Positions 1-10,878 of a DNA stretch of 64,000 nt are shown here, one piece after another. Positions within the stretch are counted from its first letter, which is position 1, and every line of letters begins with the position of its first letter. The stretch is from Pseudomonadota bacterium. Its GTDB lineage: Bacteria; Pseudomonadota; Gammaproteobacteria; Steroidobacterales; Steroidobacteraceae. The position numbers were made by a program, and so were the translations under genes. A model generated the notes under the pieces. The model searched no databases. It worked only from the letters and a program-made list of their open reading frames with translations, and had not been told where the DNA came from. The stretch is taken from assembly GCA_018241525.1 (NCBI GenBank), contig JAFEDR010000010.1, positions 186,001 to 250,000 on the forward strand. Reading direction: 5' to 3'.

Positions 1-464
1 GTGCGGCGATCGCCGCCGGCGAGGCGTGGCGGCTCTTGACCGGGCAGCTCGTGCACCACGATGCGCGCCACCTCGCGCTCAACCTCGCCGGGCTCGCGTT
101 GCTGTGGCTGTTGTACGCCCGCGATGCGCGGCCGCGCGAGTGGGCGGTCGTCGGGCTCGCCTCGGCGCTCGCGGTCGGCGGGCTGCTCTACCTGCTCGAG
201 CCGCAGATCGCCTGGTACCTCGGGCTCTCGGGCGTGCTGCACGGCGGCTGGGCAGCCGCGACCGTGTTCGGACGCCGGCGCTGGCCGCTCGAGGCAAACG
301 TGTCGGCGCTGCTGCTCGCCGGCAAGCTGGTGCTCGAGCGCTTCGGCTCGCTCGGCGCCGCGCTCGACCCGGGCCTGCCGGTGATCACCGTGGCGCACCT
401 CTACGGCGCGCTCGGCGGGCTCGCGGCGGCGCTCGCGCTCGCGCGCCGGCGGGCATCGCTATAA
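1..464 (+). CDS. rrtA: rhombosortase, 3' part
   Basis: Rhomboid-family intramembrane serine protease of the rhombosortase type, which cleaves the C-terminal GlyGly-CTERM sorting tail of secreted proteins. The reading frame is open to the left edge, so the N-terminus is outside the window. Visible family marks are the HHDARHLALNLAGL segment, the catalytic serine in GLSGVLHG and the second catalytic residue, a histidine, in AHLYGALGG, set among several hydrophobic helices. It ends 23 bases before fabD. None of the proteins encoded here shows an obvious GlyGly-CTERM tail, so its substrates must lie elsewhere. The family call is from motif recognition. Confidence 0.8.
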   Translation, partial: AAIAAGEAWRLLTGQLVHHDARHLALNLAGLALLWLLYARDARPREWAVVGLASALAVGGLLYLLEPQIAWYLGLSGVLHGGWAAATVFGRRRWPLEANVSALLLAGKLVLERFGSLGAALDPGLPVITVAHLYGALGGLAAALALARRRASL

Positions 465-487
465 TCCCGGCCCTCGAGGGGAGGGGG

Positions 488-1420
488 ATGCCGATGACGC
501 TCGCGGTCGTGTTTCCGGGTCAGGGCTCGCAGTCGGTCGGCATGCTCGGCGAGCTCGCCGCGTCCGAGCCCGTCGTCGGCGCGACCTTCGCCGAGGCGTC
601 CGCCGTGCTCGGCTACGACCTGTGGCGGCTGGTCTGCGAGGGCCCGAAGGACGAGCTCGACCAGACCGAGCGCACCCAGCCGGCGATGCTCGCGGCCGGC
701 ATCGCGGTCTGGCGCGCGCTGCGCGCGCGCGGCCTGCCGGACCCGGCGGTGCTCGCCGGCCACTCGCTCGGCGAGATCAGCGCGCTGGTCGCCGCCGAGG
801 CGATCGGCTTCGGCGATGCGATCGGGCTCGTGCAGTACCGCGGCCGCGTGATGCAGGAGGCGGTGCCGGCGGCGCAGGGCGCGATGGCCGCGATCCTCGG
901 CCTCGAGGACGCCGAGGTCGAGGCGGCCTGCGCCGAGGCCGCGGCCGGCGAGGTCGTGGAGCCCGTCAACTACAACACCCCCGGCCAGCTGGTGATCGCC
1001 GGCCACGCCGCGGCGGTGGCGCGCGCGGTCGAGCTCGCCAAGGCGCGCGGCGCGAAGATCGCGAAGCTGCTCGCGGTCAGCGTGCCGGCGCACAGCTCGC
1101 TGCTGAAGGCGGCCGGCGAGCGGCTGCGCGAGCGCTTCGAGAGCGTGCCGGTGGCGGTGCCGCGCTGGCCGGTGTACGCGATGGGCCTCGGACGGCACGA
1201 TTCGCCGGCGGCGATCCGCCGCCAGGTGGTGGCCCAGCTGTCGAGCCCGGTGCGCTGGACCGACACGGTGCGCGACATCATCGCCCACGGCGCCACCCGG
1301 CTGGTCGAGTGCGGCCCGAACAAGGTGCTGACCGGCATGAACCGGCGCATCGACAAGAACAAGGCGATCGCGATGCTCGCGGTCGAGGATCCGGCGAGCC
1401 TCGCCGCGGCGCTCGCCTGA
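488..1420 (+). CDS. fabD: malonyl-CoA:ACP transacylase FabD
   Basis: Transfers malonyl from malonyl-CoA to acyl carrier protein, supplying the extender unit for fatty acid synthesis in the cytoplasm. The 310-residue product has the usual family length. It carries the FPGQGSQ N-terminal motif, the nucleophile serine in GHSLGE (Ser93) and the partner histidine in VPAHSS (His202). A purine-rich GAGGGGAGGGGG stretch just upstream can serve either ATG488 or ATG494; the second would give the MTLAVVFPGQ start usual for the family. fabG follows 10 bases after the stop. fabH and plsX, often found upstream, are not adjacent here. Confidence 0.97.
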   Translation: MPMTLAVVFPGQGSQSVGMLGELAASEPVVGATFAEASAVLGYDLWRLVCEGPKDELDQTERTQPAMLAAGIAVWRALRARGLPDPAVLAGHSLGEISALVAAEAIGFGDAIGLVQYRGRVMQEAVPAAQGAMAAILGLEDAEVEAACAEAAAGEVVEPVNYNTPGQLVIAGHAAAVARAVELAKARGAKIAKLLAVSVPAHSSLLKAAGERLRERFESVPVAVPRWPVYAMGLGRHDSPAAIRRQVVAQLSSPVRWTDTVRDIIAHGATRLVECGPNKVLTGMNRRIDKNKAIAMLAVEDPASLAAALA

Positions 1421-1430
1421 GGACACCCCG

Positions 1431-2198
1431 ATGACCGACTCCCCGTCCCTGAACTTCCGCCTCGAGGGCCAGGTGGCCCTCGTGACCGGCGCCTCGCGCG
1501 GCATCGGCCGGGCGATCCTGCACGCGCTCGCCCGCCAGGGCGCGACCGTGGTCGGCACGGCGACGAGCGCCGCCGGCGCCGCCGACATCGGCGCGGGCCT
1601 TGCGGCCGCGGGACTCGCAGGGCGCGGCCTCGTGCTCAACGTCGCGGACGCCGCGAGCGTCGAGGCGGCGCTCGCGGAGGTCGAGGGCCGCGAGGGCGCG
1701 GTGGGCATCCTGGTCAACAACGCCGGCATCACCCGCGACGGGCTGCTGATGCGGATGAAGCCGGAGGACTGGGAGGCGATCCTCAACACCAACCTGACCT
1801 CGGTGTACCGGCTGTCCAAGGCGGTGCTGCGCGGCATGATGAAGGCCCGCACCGGCCGCATCATCAGCATCGCCTCGGTGGTCGGCCTGACCGGCAACGC
1901 CGGGCAGACGAACTACGCGGCCGCCAAGGCCGGCATCGTCGGCTTCTCGAAGTCGCTCGCCCGCGAGGTCGCCTCGCGGAACATCACCTGCAACGTGGTC
2001 GCCCCGGGCTTCATCGACACCGACATGACCCGCTCGCTGAGCGAGGAGCAGCGGGGTCAACTCGCCGGCCAGATCCCCCTCGGCCGCCTCGGCAGCCCCG
2101 AGGACATCGCCGCCGCGGTCGTCTACCTGGCCTCGCCCGCCGGGGCCTACGTCACCGGCGAAACGCTGTCGGTGAACGGCGGGATGTACATGCCCTGA
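1431..2198 (+). CDS. fabG: 3-oxoacyl-ACP reductase FabG
   Basis: NADPH-dependent reduction of 3-oxoacyl-ACP, the first reductive step of each elongation cycle. A 255-residue short-chain dehydrogenase with the cofactor motif TGASRGIG near residues 20-27, the NNAG motif, and the catalytic Ser149, Tyr162 and Lys166 (YAAAK). The C-terminal GETLSVNGGMYM matches FabG proteins. It lies between fabD and acpP, the standard order. The 162-base gap to acpP is AT-richer (around 2220-2273) and could hold an acpP promoter, but I found no well-spaced -35/-10 pair. Confidence 0.97.
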   Translation: MTDSPSLNFRLEGQVALVTGASRGIGRAILHALARQGATVVGTATSAAGAADIGAGLAAAGLAGRGLVLNVADAASVEAALAEVEGREGAVGILVNNAGITRDGLLMRMKPEDWEAILNTNLTSVYRLSKAVLRGMMKARTGRIISIASVVGLTGNAGQTNYAAAKAGIVGFSKSLAREVASRNITCNVVAPGFIDTDMTRSLSEEQRGQLAGQIPLGRLGSPEDIAAAVVYLASPAGAYVTGETLSVNGGMYMP

Positions 2199-2360
2199 GC
2201 CGAGACGCGGCCTAAGGCACTGATTAAATTCGATAACTTGCGCGTGGCGAGGGCCCCGCGTTTCCCATAAAATGCGCCGTCCACGCGCCACCCGGGGCCC
2301 TCGCTCCCCAGGGTGCCCGTGGGCCCGACACGCTTTGGCGTCACAGAGGACTACAGAACG

Positions 2361-2603
2361 ATGAGCAGCGTTGAAGAGAGGGTCAAGAAGATCGTCGCCG
2401 AGCAGCTGGGCGTCAAGGAAGAAGAAGTCACCAGCGACGCCTCCTTCGTGGACGATCTGGGGGCCGACTCGCTCGATACCGTCGAGCTCGTGATGGCGCT
2501 CGAAGAAGAGTTTGAGACCGAGATTCCTGACGAGGACGCGGAGAAGATCACCACCGTCCAGCAGGCGATCGACTACATCACGGAGCATCAGGGCAAGACC
2601 TGA
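2361..2603 (+). CDS. acpP: acyl carrier protein
   Basis: 80-residue acidic carrier that holds growing acyl chains on a 4'-phosphopantetheine arm. The attachment serine is Ser37 in [12 protein letters not shown]. The start ATG is set by the acidic [13 protein letters not shown]-terminus typical of the family and by AGAGGA 10 bases upstream. Its codon use is less GC-biased than that of its neighbours (many GAA codons), as expected for a very highly expressed gene. It sits between fabG and fabF, and a strong hairpin follows the stop. Confidence 0.98.
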   Translation: MSSVEERVKKIVAEQLGVKEEEVTSDASFVDDLGADSLDTVELVMALEEEFETEIPDEDAEKITTVQQAIDYITEHQGKT

Positions 2604-2620
2604 GTTCCGTCGCGGGGGAG

Positions 2621-2640
2621 CCCGGCCTCGAGCGGCCGGG
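2621..2640 (+). terminator. hairpin between acpP and fabF
   Basis: A perfect 7-bp stem (CCCGGCC / GGCCGGG) with a 6-base loop lies 17 bases after the acpP stop and is followed by a pyrimidine-rich TCTGCCTCCTGTTCTCTC. It could act as a partial terminator giving extra acpP message relative to fabF, which continues downstream in the same direction. The missing run of T residues makes full termination unlikely. Confidence 0.45.
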
Positions 2641-2687
2641 TCTGCCTCCTGTTCTCTCATGCGTTCCCCACAGATAGCGGAGGCGCT

Positions 2688-3932
2688 TTGAGCAAGCGTC
2701 GGGTCGTCGTCACGGGCCTTGGCATCGTCTCCCCGGTCGGCAGCAACGTCGCCGAAGCCTGGGACAACGTCGTCCACGGCCGCAGCTTCATCGGGCCGAT
2801 CACCCGCTTCGACACGGCCGCCTTCCCGACGCGCTTCGCGGGCGACGTGCGCGGCTTCGCGGTCGATGCGTACCTCGCGCCGAAGGAAGCGCGGCGCATG
2901 GACCCGTTCGTCCAGTACGGCTTCGCGGCCGCGACCCAGGCGATCAAGGACTCGGGACTCGCCGTGACCGCGGACAACGCCGCGCGCGTCGGCGTCGCGA
3001 TGGGCGCCGGCATCGGCGGCCTCGACACCATCCAGGTCAACCACGAGAAGCTGCTCGAGGCCAAGGGCCCGCGCAAGGTGTCGCCGTTCTTCGTGCCGGC
3101 GAGCATCATCAACATGATCTCCGGGCACGTCTCGATCACCTACGGCCTCAAGGGCCCGAACCTCGCGGTGGTCACGGCCTGCACCACCTCGACCCACAGC
3201 ATCGGCATCGCCGCGCGCTGCATCCAGTACGGCGACGCCGACGTCATGATCGCGGGCGGCGCGGAGATGGCGATCAACCCGCTCGGCCTCGCCGGCTTCT
3301 GCCAGGCGAAGGCGCTGTCGGAGCGCAACGACGACCCGACCAAGGCGAGCCGGCCGTGGGACCGCGACCGCGACGGCTTCGTGATGGGCGACGGCGCCGG
3401 CGCGCTGGTGCTCGAGGAGTACGAGCACGCCCGCGCGCGCGGCGCGCAGATCTACGCCGAGTTCGTCGGCCTCGGCATGAGCGGCGACGCGCACCACGTG
3501 ACCGCGCCGCCCGAGGACGGCGAGGGCGCGCGGCTCGCGATGGCGAACGCGCTGAAGGACGCGGGCGTGAACCCGACGGACCTGCACTACATCAACGCGC
3601 ACGCGACCTCGACGCCGCTCGGCGACATCGCCGAGACCCAGGCGATCAAGCGCACGCTCGGCGCGGCCGCGGCCAAGGTCGCGGTCAGCTCGACGAAGTC
3701 GGTGACCGGCCACCTGCTGGGCGCCGCGGGCGCGGTCGAGGCGCTGTTCACGGTGCTCGCGATCCGCGACCAGGTCGCACCGCCGACGATCAACCTCGAC
3801 AACCCCGATCCGCAGTGCGACCTCGACTACGTGCCGAATGCCGCGCGGCCGATGAAGATCGAGGTGGCACTCTCGAACTCGTTCGGCTTTGGCGGCACGA
3901 ACGGCAGCCTGGTGTTCCGCCGCCTCCGGTGA
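2688..3932 (+). CDS. fabF: 3-oxoacyl-ACP synthase II FabF
   Basis: Condensing enzyme that elongates acyl-ACP with malonyl-ACP. 414 residues, normal for FabF. The catalytic triad is visible: Cys165 in VVTACTTS, His305 in [11 protein letters not shown] and His342 in [10 protein letters not shown]; the C-terminal FGFGGTNGS loop is also present. Translation starts at TTG 2688 behind GGAGG with 4-base spacing, giving the canonical [11 protein letters not shown] start. pabB begins 7 bases after the stop, so the two are probably co-transcribed. Confidence 0.97.
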   Translation: MSKRRVVVTGLGIVSPVGSNVAEAWDNVVHGRSFIGPITRFDTAAFPTRFAGDVRGFAVDAYLAPKEARRMDPFVQYGFAAATQAIKDSGLAVTADNAARVGVAMGAGIGGLDTIQVNHEKLLEAKGPRKVSPFFVPASIINMISGHVSITYGLKGPNLAVVTACTTSTHSIGIAARCIQYGDADVMIAGGAEMAINPLGLAGFCQAKALSERNDDPTKASRPWDRDRDGFVMGDGAGALVLEEYEHARARGAQIYAEFVGLGMSGDAHHVTAPPEDGEGARLAMANALKDAGVNPTDLHYINAHATSTPLGDIAETQAIKRTLGAAAAKVAVSSTKSVTGHLLGAAGAVEALFTVLAIRDQVAPPTINLDNPDPQCDLDYVPNAARPMKIEVALSNSFGFGGTNGSLVFRRLR

Positions 3933-3939
3933 GCACCCC

Positions 3940-5316
3940 ATGGCCGGCCGCGTGACCCGCCCGGCCTCGGCGCGCCTGCTCGGGCGCTGGCGCCCGGACT
4001 TCCTCGCCGCGCACGCCGCCGCCCCGGCGCGGTTCCCGTTCCTGCTCGAGAGCGCGAGCGCCGGCACGCGGCAGGGCCGCTACGACCTGCTGCTCGCCGC
4101 CGGCCGCGAGACCCTCTGGCTCGATGCCGGTGGCGCGCTCGTCGGCGAGCGCCCGCCGGCGCCGGGCTTCCTGGCCGCGCTCGATGAATGGTTCGCCGCC
4201 GAGGGCTCGCCGGGCGGCGAGCCGCCACTGCCGTTCATCGGCGGCTGGTTCGTCTACCTCGGCTACGAACTCGCCGCCGAGATCGAGCCGCGACTGCGCC
4301 TGCCGCCGGGCCCAGGCCCGGTGGCGTTCGCGGCGCGGGTGCCGGCCGCGGCGATCTACGACCACGCGCGCGGCGAGCTGTGGCTCGTCGGCGAGGCCGG
4401 CTCGGGCGAGGAGCTCGCCGCGCTCGAGGCGCACCTCGCGCCGCTCGGGCCGGCGGCGCCGCCGGCCCCGATCCCGGCGCTCGCGCTCGCCGAGGAGGAC
4501 CCGGACCGCTACCGCCGCGCGGTCATGCGTGCGCTCGAGTACATCGCGGCCGGCGACATCTACCAGGCAAACCTCGCGCGCGAGTGGCGCGCGCCGCTGC
4601 CGGAGGGCGTCTCCGCCGCGGCGCTGTACGCGCACCTGCGGCGCGCGAACCCGGGCCCGTTCGCCGGGCTCGCGGCCCTGCCCGGCATGACGGTGCTCTC
4701 CACCTCGCCCGAGCGGCTGGTCGCGCACCGCGACGGGCGCGTCGAGACCCGGCCGATCGCCGGCACGCGGCCGCGCCGCGGCGACGACGCGGCGGTCGCG
4801 GCGGAGCTGCGCGCGAACGCCAAGGAGCAGGCCGAGCACGTGATGCTGCTCGACCTCGAGCGCAACGACCTCGGCCGGATCTGCGCTGCGGGCACGGTCG
4901 AGGTCGACGAGTACATGACGATCGAGAGCTACGCCCACGTCCACCACATCGTCTCCAACGTCCGCGGGCTCAAGCGGCCCGAGGTGACGCCGGGCGGCGT
5001 GATCCGCGCGCTCTTCCCGGGGGGCACGATCACCGGCTGCCCGAAGGTGCGCTGCATGGAGATCATCGCCGAGCTCGAGGGCCGGCCGCGCGGTGCCTAC
5101 ACCGGCGCCTTCGGCTACCTCGGCCGCGACGGCAACCTCGACCTCAACATCCTGATCCGCACCGCGACCGTGCGCGCTCTGCCGGAGCGTGGCCGCGAGC
5201 TCAGCCTCGCCGCCGGCGCCGGCATCGTCGCCGACTCCGATCCCGGTCGCGAGCTCGAGGAAACGCGCGCCAAGGCGCGCGGCCTCGTGCGCGCGCTCGG
5301 CGCGGAGCGCGGCTGA
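3940..5316 (+). CDS. pabB: aminodeoxychorismate synthase component I (PabB-like)
   Basis: Chorismate-binding enzyme of 458 residues that, with a glutaminase subunit, converts chorismate to 4-amino-4-deoxychorismate for folate synthesis. Family motifs: GDIYQANLARE, STSPERLV, LLDLERNDLGRI, GTITGCPK (362-369) and RGAYTGAFGY. The PabB role rests on the directly overlapping lyase gene pabC. One oddity: the residue before GT in the RPIAGTRPR motif is Ala274, where E. coli PabB has its nucleophilic lysine and anthranilate synthase has alanine. The enzyme could therefore use a TrpE-like direct amination. No pabA or trpG lies in the window. Confidence 0.85.
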   Translation: MAGRVTRPASARLLGRWRPDFLAAHAAAPARFPFLLESASAGTRQGRYDLLLAAGRETLWLDAGGALVGERPPAPGFLAALDEWFAAEGSPGGEPPLPFIGGWFVYLGYELAAEIEPRLRLPPGPGPVAFAARVPAAAIYDHARGELWLVGEAGSGEELAALEAHLAPLGPAAPPAPIPALALAEEDPDRYRRAVMRALEYIAAGDIYQANLAREWRAPLPEGVSAAALYAHLRRANPGPFAGLAALPGMTVLSTSPERLVAHRDGRVETRPIAGTRPRRGDDAAVAAELRANAKEQAEHVMLLDLERNDLGRICAAGTVEVDEYMTIESYAHVHHIVSNVRGLKRPEVTPGGVIRALFPGGTITGCPKVRCMEIIAELEGRPRGAYTGAFGYLGRDGNLDLNILIRTATVRALPERGRELSLAAGAGIVADSDPGRELEETRAKARGLVRALGAERG

Positions 5317-6118
5317 TGCTGTGGATCGACGGCGTGGAGGCGCCGGCGGGCGTGCTCGACCGCGGGCTCGAGTTCGGCGACGGGCTGTTCGAGACCCTCG
5401 CGGTCGCCGACGGCCGGCCGCGCCGGCTCGAGCGCCACCTCGCGCGGCTGGCGCTCGGCTGCGGGCGCCTCGGGATCGCGGCGCCCGATCCCGCGACGCT
5501 CGCCGCGGAGCTGCGGCACGCCGCCGCGCAGCCCGGCACCGGCGTCGTCAAGCTGATCGTGACGCGGGGCGAGGGCGGCACCGGCTACGCCGCCGATCCC
5601 GGGCGTGCGCCGTGCCGCCGGGTCGCGGCTCTGCCGGCGCGGGCGCGCGCCGGCGACCCTGCCGCGCAGGGCGTCGCGGTCGTGACGCTCGCGACCCGGC
5701 TTGCCGAGCAGCCGCTGCTCGCCGGCCTCAAGCACCTGAACCGCCTCGAGCAGGTGCTGGCACGAGCCGAGCTCGCGCGCAGCCCCGCGGCCGCGGAGGG
5801 CCTGATGCTCGACGTGCACGGCCGGCTGGTCTGCGGCACGATGACCAACGTGTACCTGGTCACCCATGGACGAGTCGTCACGCCCTCGCTCGCGCGCGCC
5901 GGCGTCGCCGGGGTGCTGCGCGCAGAGCTGCTCGAGGGCTGGGCCGGGGCCGGCACGCCCTGCGAGATCCGCGACGTCGAGCCTGCCGAGATCGCGACGG
6001 CGACCGAGGTCTTCGTGTCGAACGCGCTGATCGGCGTCTGGCCGGTAGTGAACGTCGACGGACGACCGCTGCCGGTCGGGCCGGTGACGCGCGCCGCGCA
6101 GGCGCGGGCGGCGGCGGC

Positions 6119-6122
<4 letters not shown>
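5316..6122 (+). CDS. pabC: aminodeoxychorismate lyase
   Basis: PLP-dependent fold-type IV enzyme that splits aminodeoxychorismate into p-aminobenzoate and pyruvate. 268 residues; the PLP lysine is Lys139 in AGLKHLNRLEQ, and the N-terminal DRGLEFGDGLFET and the VCGTMTNVY motifs are typical. The start overlaps the pabB stop (TGATG), and the stop overlaps mltG (ATGA), so translation is coupled across all three. A branched-chain or D-amino acid transaminase is a less likely alternative given the neighbour. Confidence 0.93.
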
Positions 6123-8807
<2,685 letters not shown>

Positions 8808-8824
8808 GGCGATCTGGGACCGGG

Positions 8825-9175
8825 ATGCGACAGCCGACTAACAAGCCAGGGCTCCTGACGCTCACCATCAAGGACAAGAGCGCCCTCTACCTTGCCTACA
8901 TGCCGTTCGTGAAGAACGGCGGGCTGTTCATTCCCACCAACAGCAACTACCGTCTCGGCGACGAGGTGTTCATGCTGCTGAACCTGATGGGCGAGGAGGA
9001 GAAGCTGCCGGTCGCCGGGCGGGTCATCTGGGTGACGCCGAAGGGCGTCGCCGGCCGCCGCGTCGCGGGCATTGGCGTGCAGTTCTCCGAGCAGGACCGC
9101 GGCAACACCCAGAAGAAGATCGAGAACTACCTCGCCGGCGCGCTCGGCGGCGACAAGCCCACCCACACGATGTAA
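8825..9175 (+). CDS. pilZ: type IV pilus assembly protein PilZ
   Basis: 116-residue PilZ-domain protein, matching the length and the holB-adjacent position of the P. aeruginosa PilZ needed for type IV pilus biogenesis. It has the MPFVKNGGLFIPT and RVIWVTPKGVAGRRVAGIGVQF segments. Like the founding PilZ it shows no clear RxxxR c-di-GMP-binding motif, so it is probably an assembly factor, not a c-di-GMP receptor. It is the last gene of the core operon; a hairpin and then the accessory island follow. Confidence 0.9.
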   Translation: MRQPTNKPGLLTLTIKDKSALYLAYMPFVKNGGLFIPTNSNYRLGDEVFMLLNLMGEEEKLPVAGRVIWVTPKGVAGRRVAGIGVQFSEQDRGNTQKKIENYLAGALGGDKPTHTM

Positions 9176-9178
9176 TAG

Positions 9179-9198
9179 AAGGCCAGTTAGGCCTTATT
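9179..9198 (+). terminator. terminator after pilZ
   Basis: A 6-bp stem AAGGCC / GGCCTT with loop AGTTA starts 4 bases after the pilZ stop and is followed by ATTC. It fits a short intrinsic terminator closing the fabD-pilZ operon, although the T-tract is weak. Confidence 0.5.
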
Positions 9199-9335
9199 CG
9201 CCGTCATCCGTTCTAATTCGCTTTCTTTCGATAGTTCAGTAGGATAGCCGTCATCTAGGCCACTAAGGCGGCTCCGCTCCCTCCCGTGTTCTCACCTTCC
9301 TGGGTACACGAGTTGACGAGCCGACACACAAAACG

Positions 9336-9555
9336 ATGCGGCTCACGGACGACGCGGTCAGGAAAGCCAAGCCGCCACGGATGGGCCAGACCTTCCTCTG
9401 GGGTGACGTCGTCGTCGGCTTCGGCGTGAGGCTGACGCCGACGCAACGATCGTTCGTCATTCAGTTGCGAGAGCCCGATGGCCGAAAGCCGCGCGAGACA
9501 TTGCGCCCGGGCTTCCCAGTGCTGTCGTGCGTGAAGGCGCGCGAACTCGCCCGCG
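9336..9555 (+). pseudogene. P4-type integrase, N-terminal fragment
   Basis: The first ~75 residues match the arm-DNA-binding N-terminal domain of P4-like tyrosine integrases: LTDDAVRKAKPP, WGDVVVGFGVRLTPTQRS, FVIQLREPDGR and the CVKARELARA helix. The open frame runs to 9593, but after about 9555 it no longer resembles an integrase. The catalytic domain with the R-H-R-Y residues is missing. The fragment lies 160 bases after pilZ and reads away from it, the usual place for the integrase of an island inserted beyond a gene's 3' end. It is almost certainly inactive. Confidence 0.7.
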
Positions 9556-9828
9556 CTCGCCGCAGTCGGCTGTACGGATACGGGAGTTCTTAGCACCGGC
9601 CCCGACTCCTACAGCATCTGGACTCGCGTTGCGCTCTCAGGATCGTCCGGGGCTCGATGGCAGGCGCTAAAGGAAGCCGGGGACTACTGCGCGCAGCGAC
9701 AGAAGGCGATTCTCGTGAAGCATGAGGAGGCCCACGAGTGCGCGCTGCACGGCGGATGCGGCGAGGCGACGATCGCCTTCATGTGCTTCGATCCGTCAGA
9801 CCCGCGCTACACGAGCGGGCCGAAGTAG
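9556..9828 (+). pseudogene. truncated lipoprotein fused to integrase remnant
   Basis: In the frame ending with TAG at 9826-9828, the sequence reads ALAAVGCTDTGVLSTGPDSY, a lipobox and mature N-terminus. Next come GARWQALKEAGDYCAQ and a cysteine-bearing tail (CALHGGC, FMCFD). The frame is open back to a stop at 9532, but no ATG, GTG or TTG lies between that stop and the lipobox, so the signal-peptide start has been lost. It shares its pattern (DYCAQR versus DWCAKR) with the intact lipoprotein at 9886 and is probably a broken paralogue. Confidence 0.5.
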
Positions 9829-9885
9829 GCGTGACGTGTCTCGGGCGTAGACTCGCCAGAGCGCCAGCACAAGGGGCAGCCACGG

Positions 9886-10182
9886 ATGGGCATTAGGTAT
9901 TTGGCCACGGTCGCGCTGCTCGCGAACCTCGCGGCCGGCTGCGCGCCTATCTACCCCGTTCAGATCGCACCGCTCGGAAGCGATACGTATATCGCGACGC
10001 AAGCGTCGGCATCGTCATGGCTCGACGCTCGCGCGGTGGCACTACAGCGCGCCGCTGACTGGTGCGCAAAGCGAGGAGGTACGTTCGCGGCAGGGGACGC
10101 GCAACAGCAGCGCGCGGCATTGGGAATCGTAGCGAACGACCATGCGTCGGTGACGTTTACTTGCACGGGCACGGGCAAGTAG
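9886..10182 (+). CDS. small lipoprotein, unknown function
   Basis: 98 residues. Residues 1-19 form a lipoprotein signal peptide with lipobox LAAGC, followed by a short domain with DTYIATQASASSWLDARAVALQ, a DWCAKRGGTF motif and a terminal FTCTGTGK. The conserved cysteine in the helix and the one near the C-terminus could pair. Proteins of this pattern are common in accessory DNA of proteobacteria, with no known role. A plausible start is ATG 9886 behind GGGGCAG. Confidence 0.6.
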   Translation: MGIRYLATVALLANLAAGCAPIYPVQIAPLGSDTYIATQASASSWLDARAVALQRAADWCAKRGGTFAAGDAQQQRAALGIVANDHASVTFTCTGTGK

Positions 10183-10187
10183 CGGCG

Positions 10188-10508
10188 ATGGGCTTTCGCT
10201 TCTCCCGTCGAATCCGCGTCCTGCCAGGCGTCCGCATCAACCTGTCGAAGTCTGGGGTCTCAACGTCGGTTGGTACCCGGGGCGCCTGGCTGACGTTCGG
10301 GAAACGCGGCACGCGGGCGACGGTAGGGCTGCCGGGGACCGGTATCAGCTACACGATGACCTCGAAGCCGCACGAGCCGACGCCAGTGCAGACGTCTGCA
10401 CCGGAAGGGGAGCCGATGCGACGGGGCCGCGCGCACCAGCTGGCGTGGCTCTTACTGGCGCTGATCGTGGCCGCGCTCGTTGCGCGGTGGGCTCTGTCGC
10501 AACCATGA
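10188..10508 (+). CDS. DUF4236 domain membrane protein
   Basis: 106 residues. The first ~55 match the DUF4236 family: MGFRFSRRIRVLPGVRINLS, KSGVSTSVGTRGAWLTFGKRG and TVGLPGTGISYT. After a proline-rich linker comes one membrane helix (LLLALIVAALVARWAL) at the C-terminus. Function unknown; such proteins are typical of phage and plasmid-derived regions. The start ATG 10188 is fixed by the family's MGFRF beginning, 5 bases after the lipoprotein stop. Confidence 0.75.
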   Translation: MGFRFSRRIRVLPGVRINLSKSGVSTSVGTRGAWLTFGKRGTRATVGLPGTGISYTMTSKPHEPTPVQTSAPEGEPMRRGRAHQLAWLLLALIVAALVARWALSQP

Positions 10509-10579
10509 CCGGTGCACTTGAGCTGTCCGAGCTCGCGGGCTTGGAAACCGAGCGGTTTCGCGCGAAGCTGCTGCTATGA
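10505..10579 (+). CDS. 24-residue ORF linking two genes
   Basis: ATG 10505 overlaps the stop of the DUF4236 gene (ATGA). The frame runs 24 codons to a TGA that overlaps the ATG of the next gene (ATGA at 10576). The peptide begins MTGALELSELAGLE and ends RAKLLL, hydrophilic and probably helical. Two perfect four-base overlaps argue for translational coupling; the peptide may matter only as a coupling device. It is not recognised as any known family. Confidence 0.35.
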   Translation: MTGALELSELAGLETERFRAKLLL

Positions 10580-10878
10580 CCGCACCCTGCGATCTCGACT
10601 CCAAACCGATCGGCGAAGCGCGTTCCATGTGCGTGCTCGAGCATCTGTGTCGGAAGTACACGAGCGACGAGAGCGCCATAGCCGCCTGCATCCTTGAGTG
10701 CAGGATGGCCGACCGGAACACCGTGGAGTGTGCACGAAGCTACGGGCGAGTTACGCAGCCCCCGGAGAGCGTCGACGCGGGGGCGAAGACGATCGACGCC
10801 GGGCCTTGGCTCCTCGTACTTATCGTCGTCGCGATCGCCGTCGGTCTCTGGTTTAACTATCGCGGCAAGGCACCGTAG
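10576..10878 (+). CDS. hypothetical single-pass membrane protein
   Basis: 100 residues, unrecognised. The N-terminal part carries six cysteines (PCD, MCV, HLC, AAC, LEC and VEC) in a soluble domain. The C-terminus has one hydrophobic helix (PWLLVLIVVAIAVGLWF) followed by a basic tail NYRGKAP, so the protein is probably tail-anchored in the inner membrane. It starts in an ATGA overlap with the 24-codon ORF upstream. Confidence 0.5.
   Translation: MTAPCDLDSKPIGEARSMCVLEHLCRKYTSDESAIAACILECRMADRNTVECARSYGRVTQPPESVDAGAKTIDAGPWLLVLIVVAIAVGLWFNYRGKAP

Noticed and set aside
2238..2273. Possible promoter TTGCGC ... CATAAAAT before acpP
   Set aside because: The spacing between the two elements is about 22 bases, outside the normal range, so I could not support it.
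1278..4067. A 929-codon open frame on the minus strand across fabD-fabF
   Set aside because: It is antisense to well-supported genes and its product is an Arg/Ala/Gly-rich string without motifs, as high-GC DNA gives.
9255..9596. A minus-strand 113-codon frame opposite the integrase fragment
   Set aside because: The plus-strand frame matches an integrase N-terminal domain; the antisense product does not resemble a protein.
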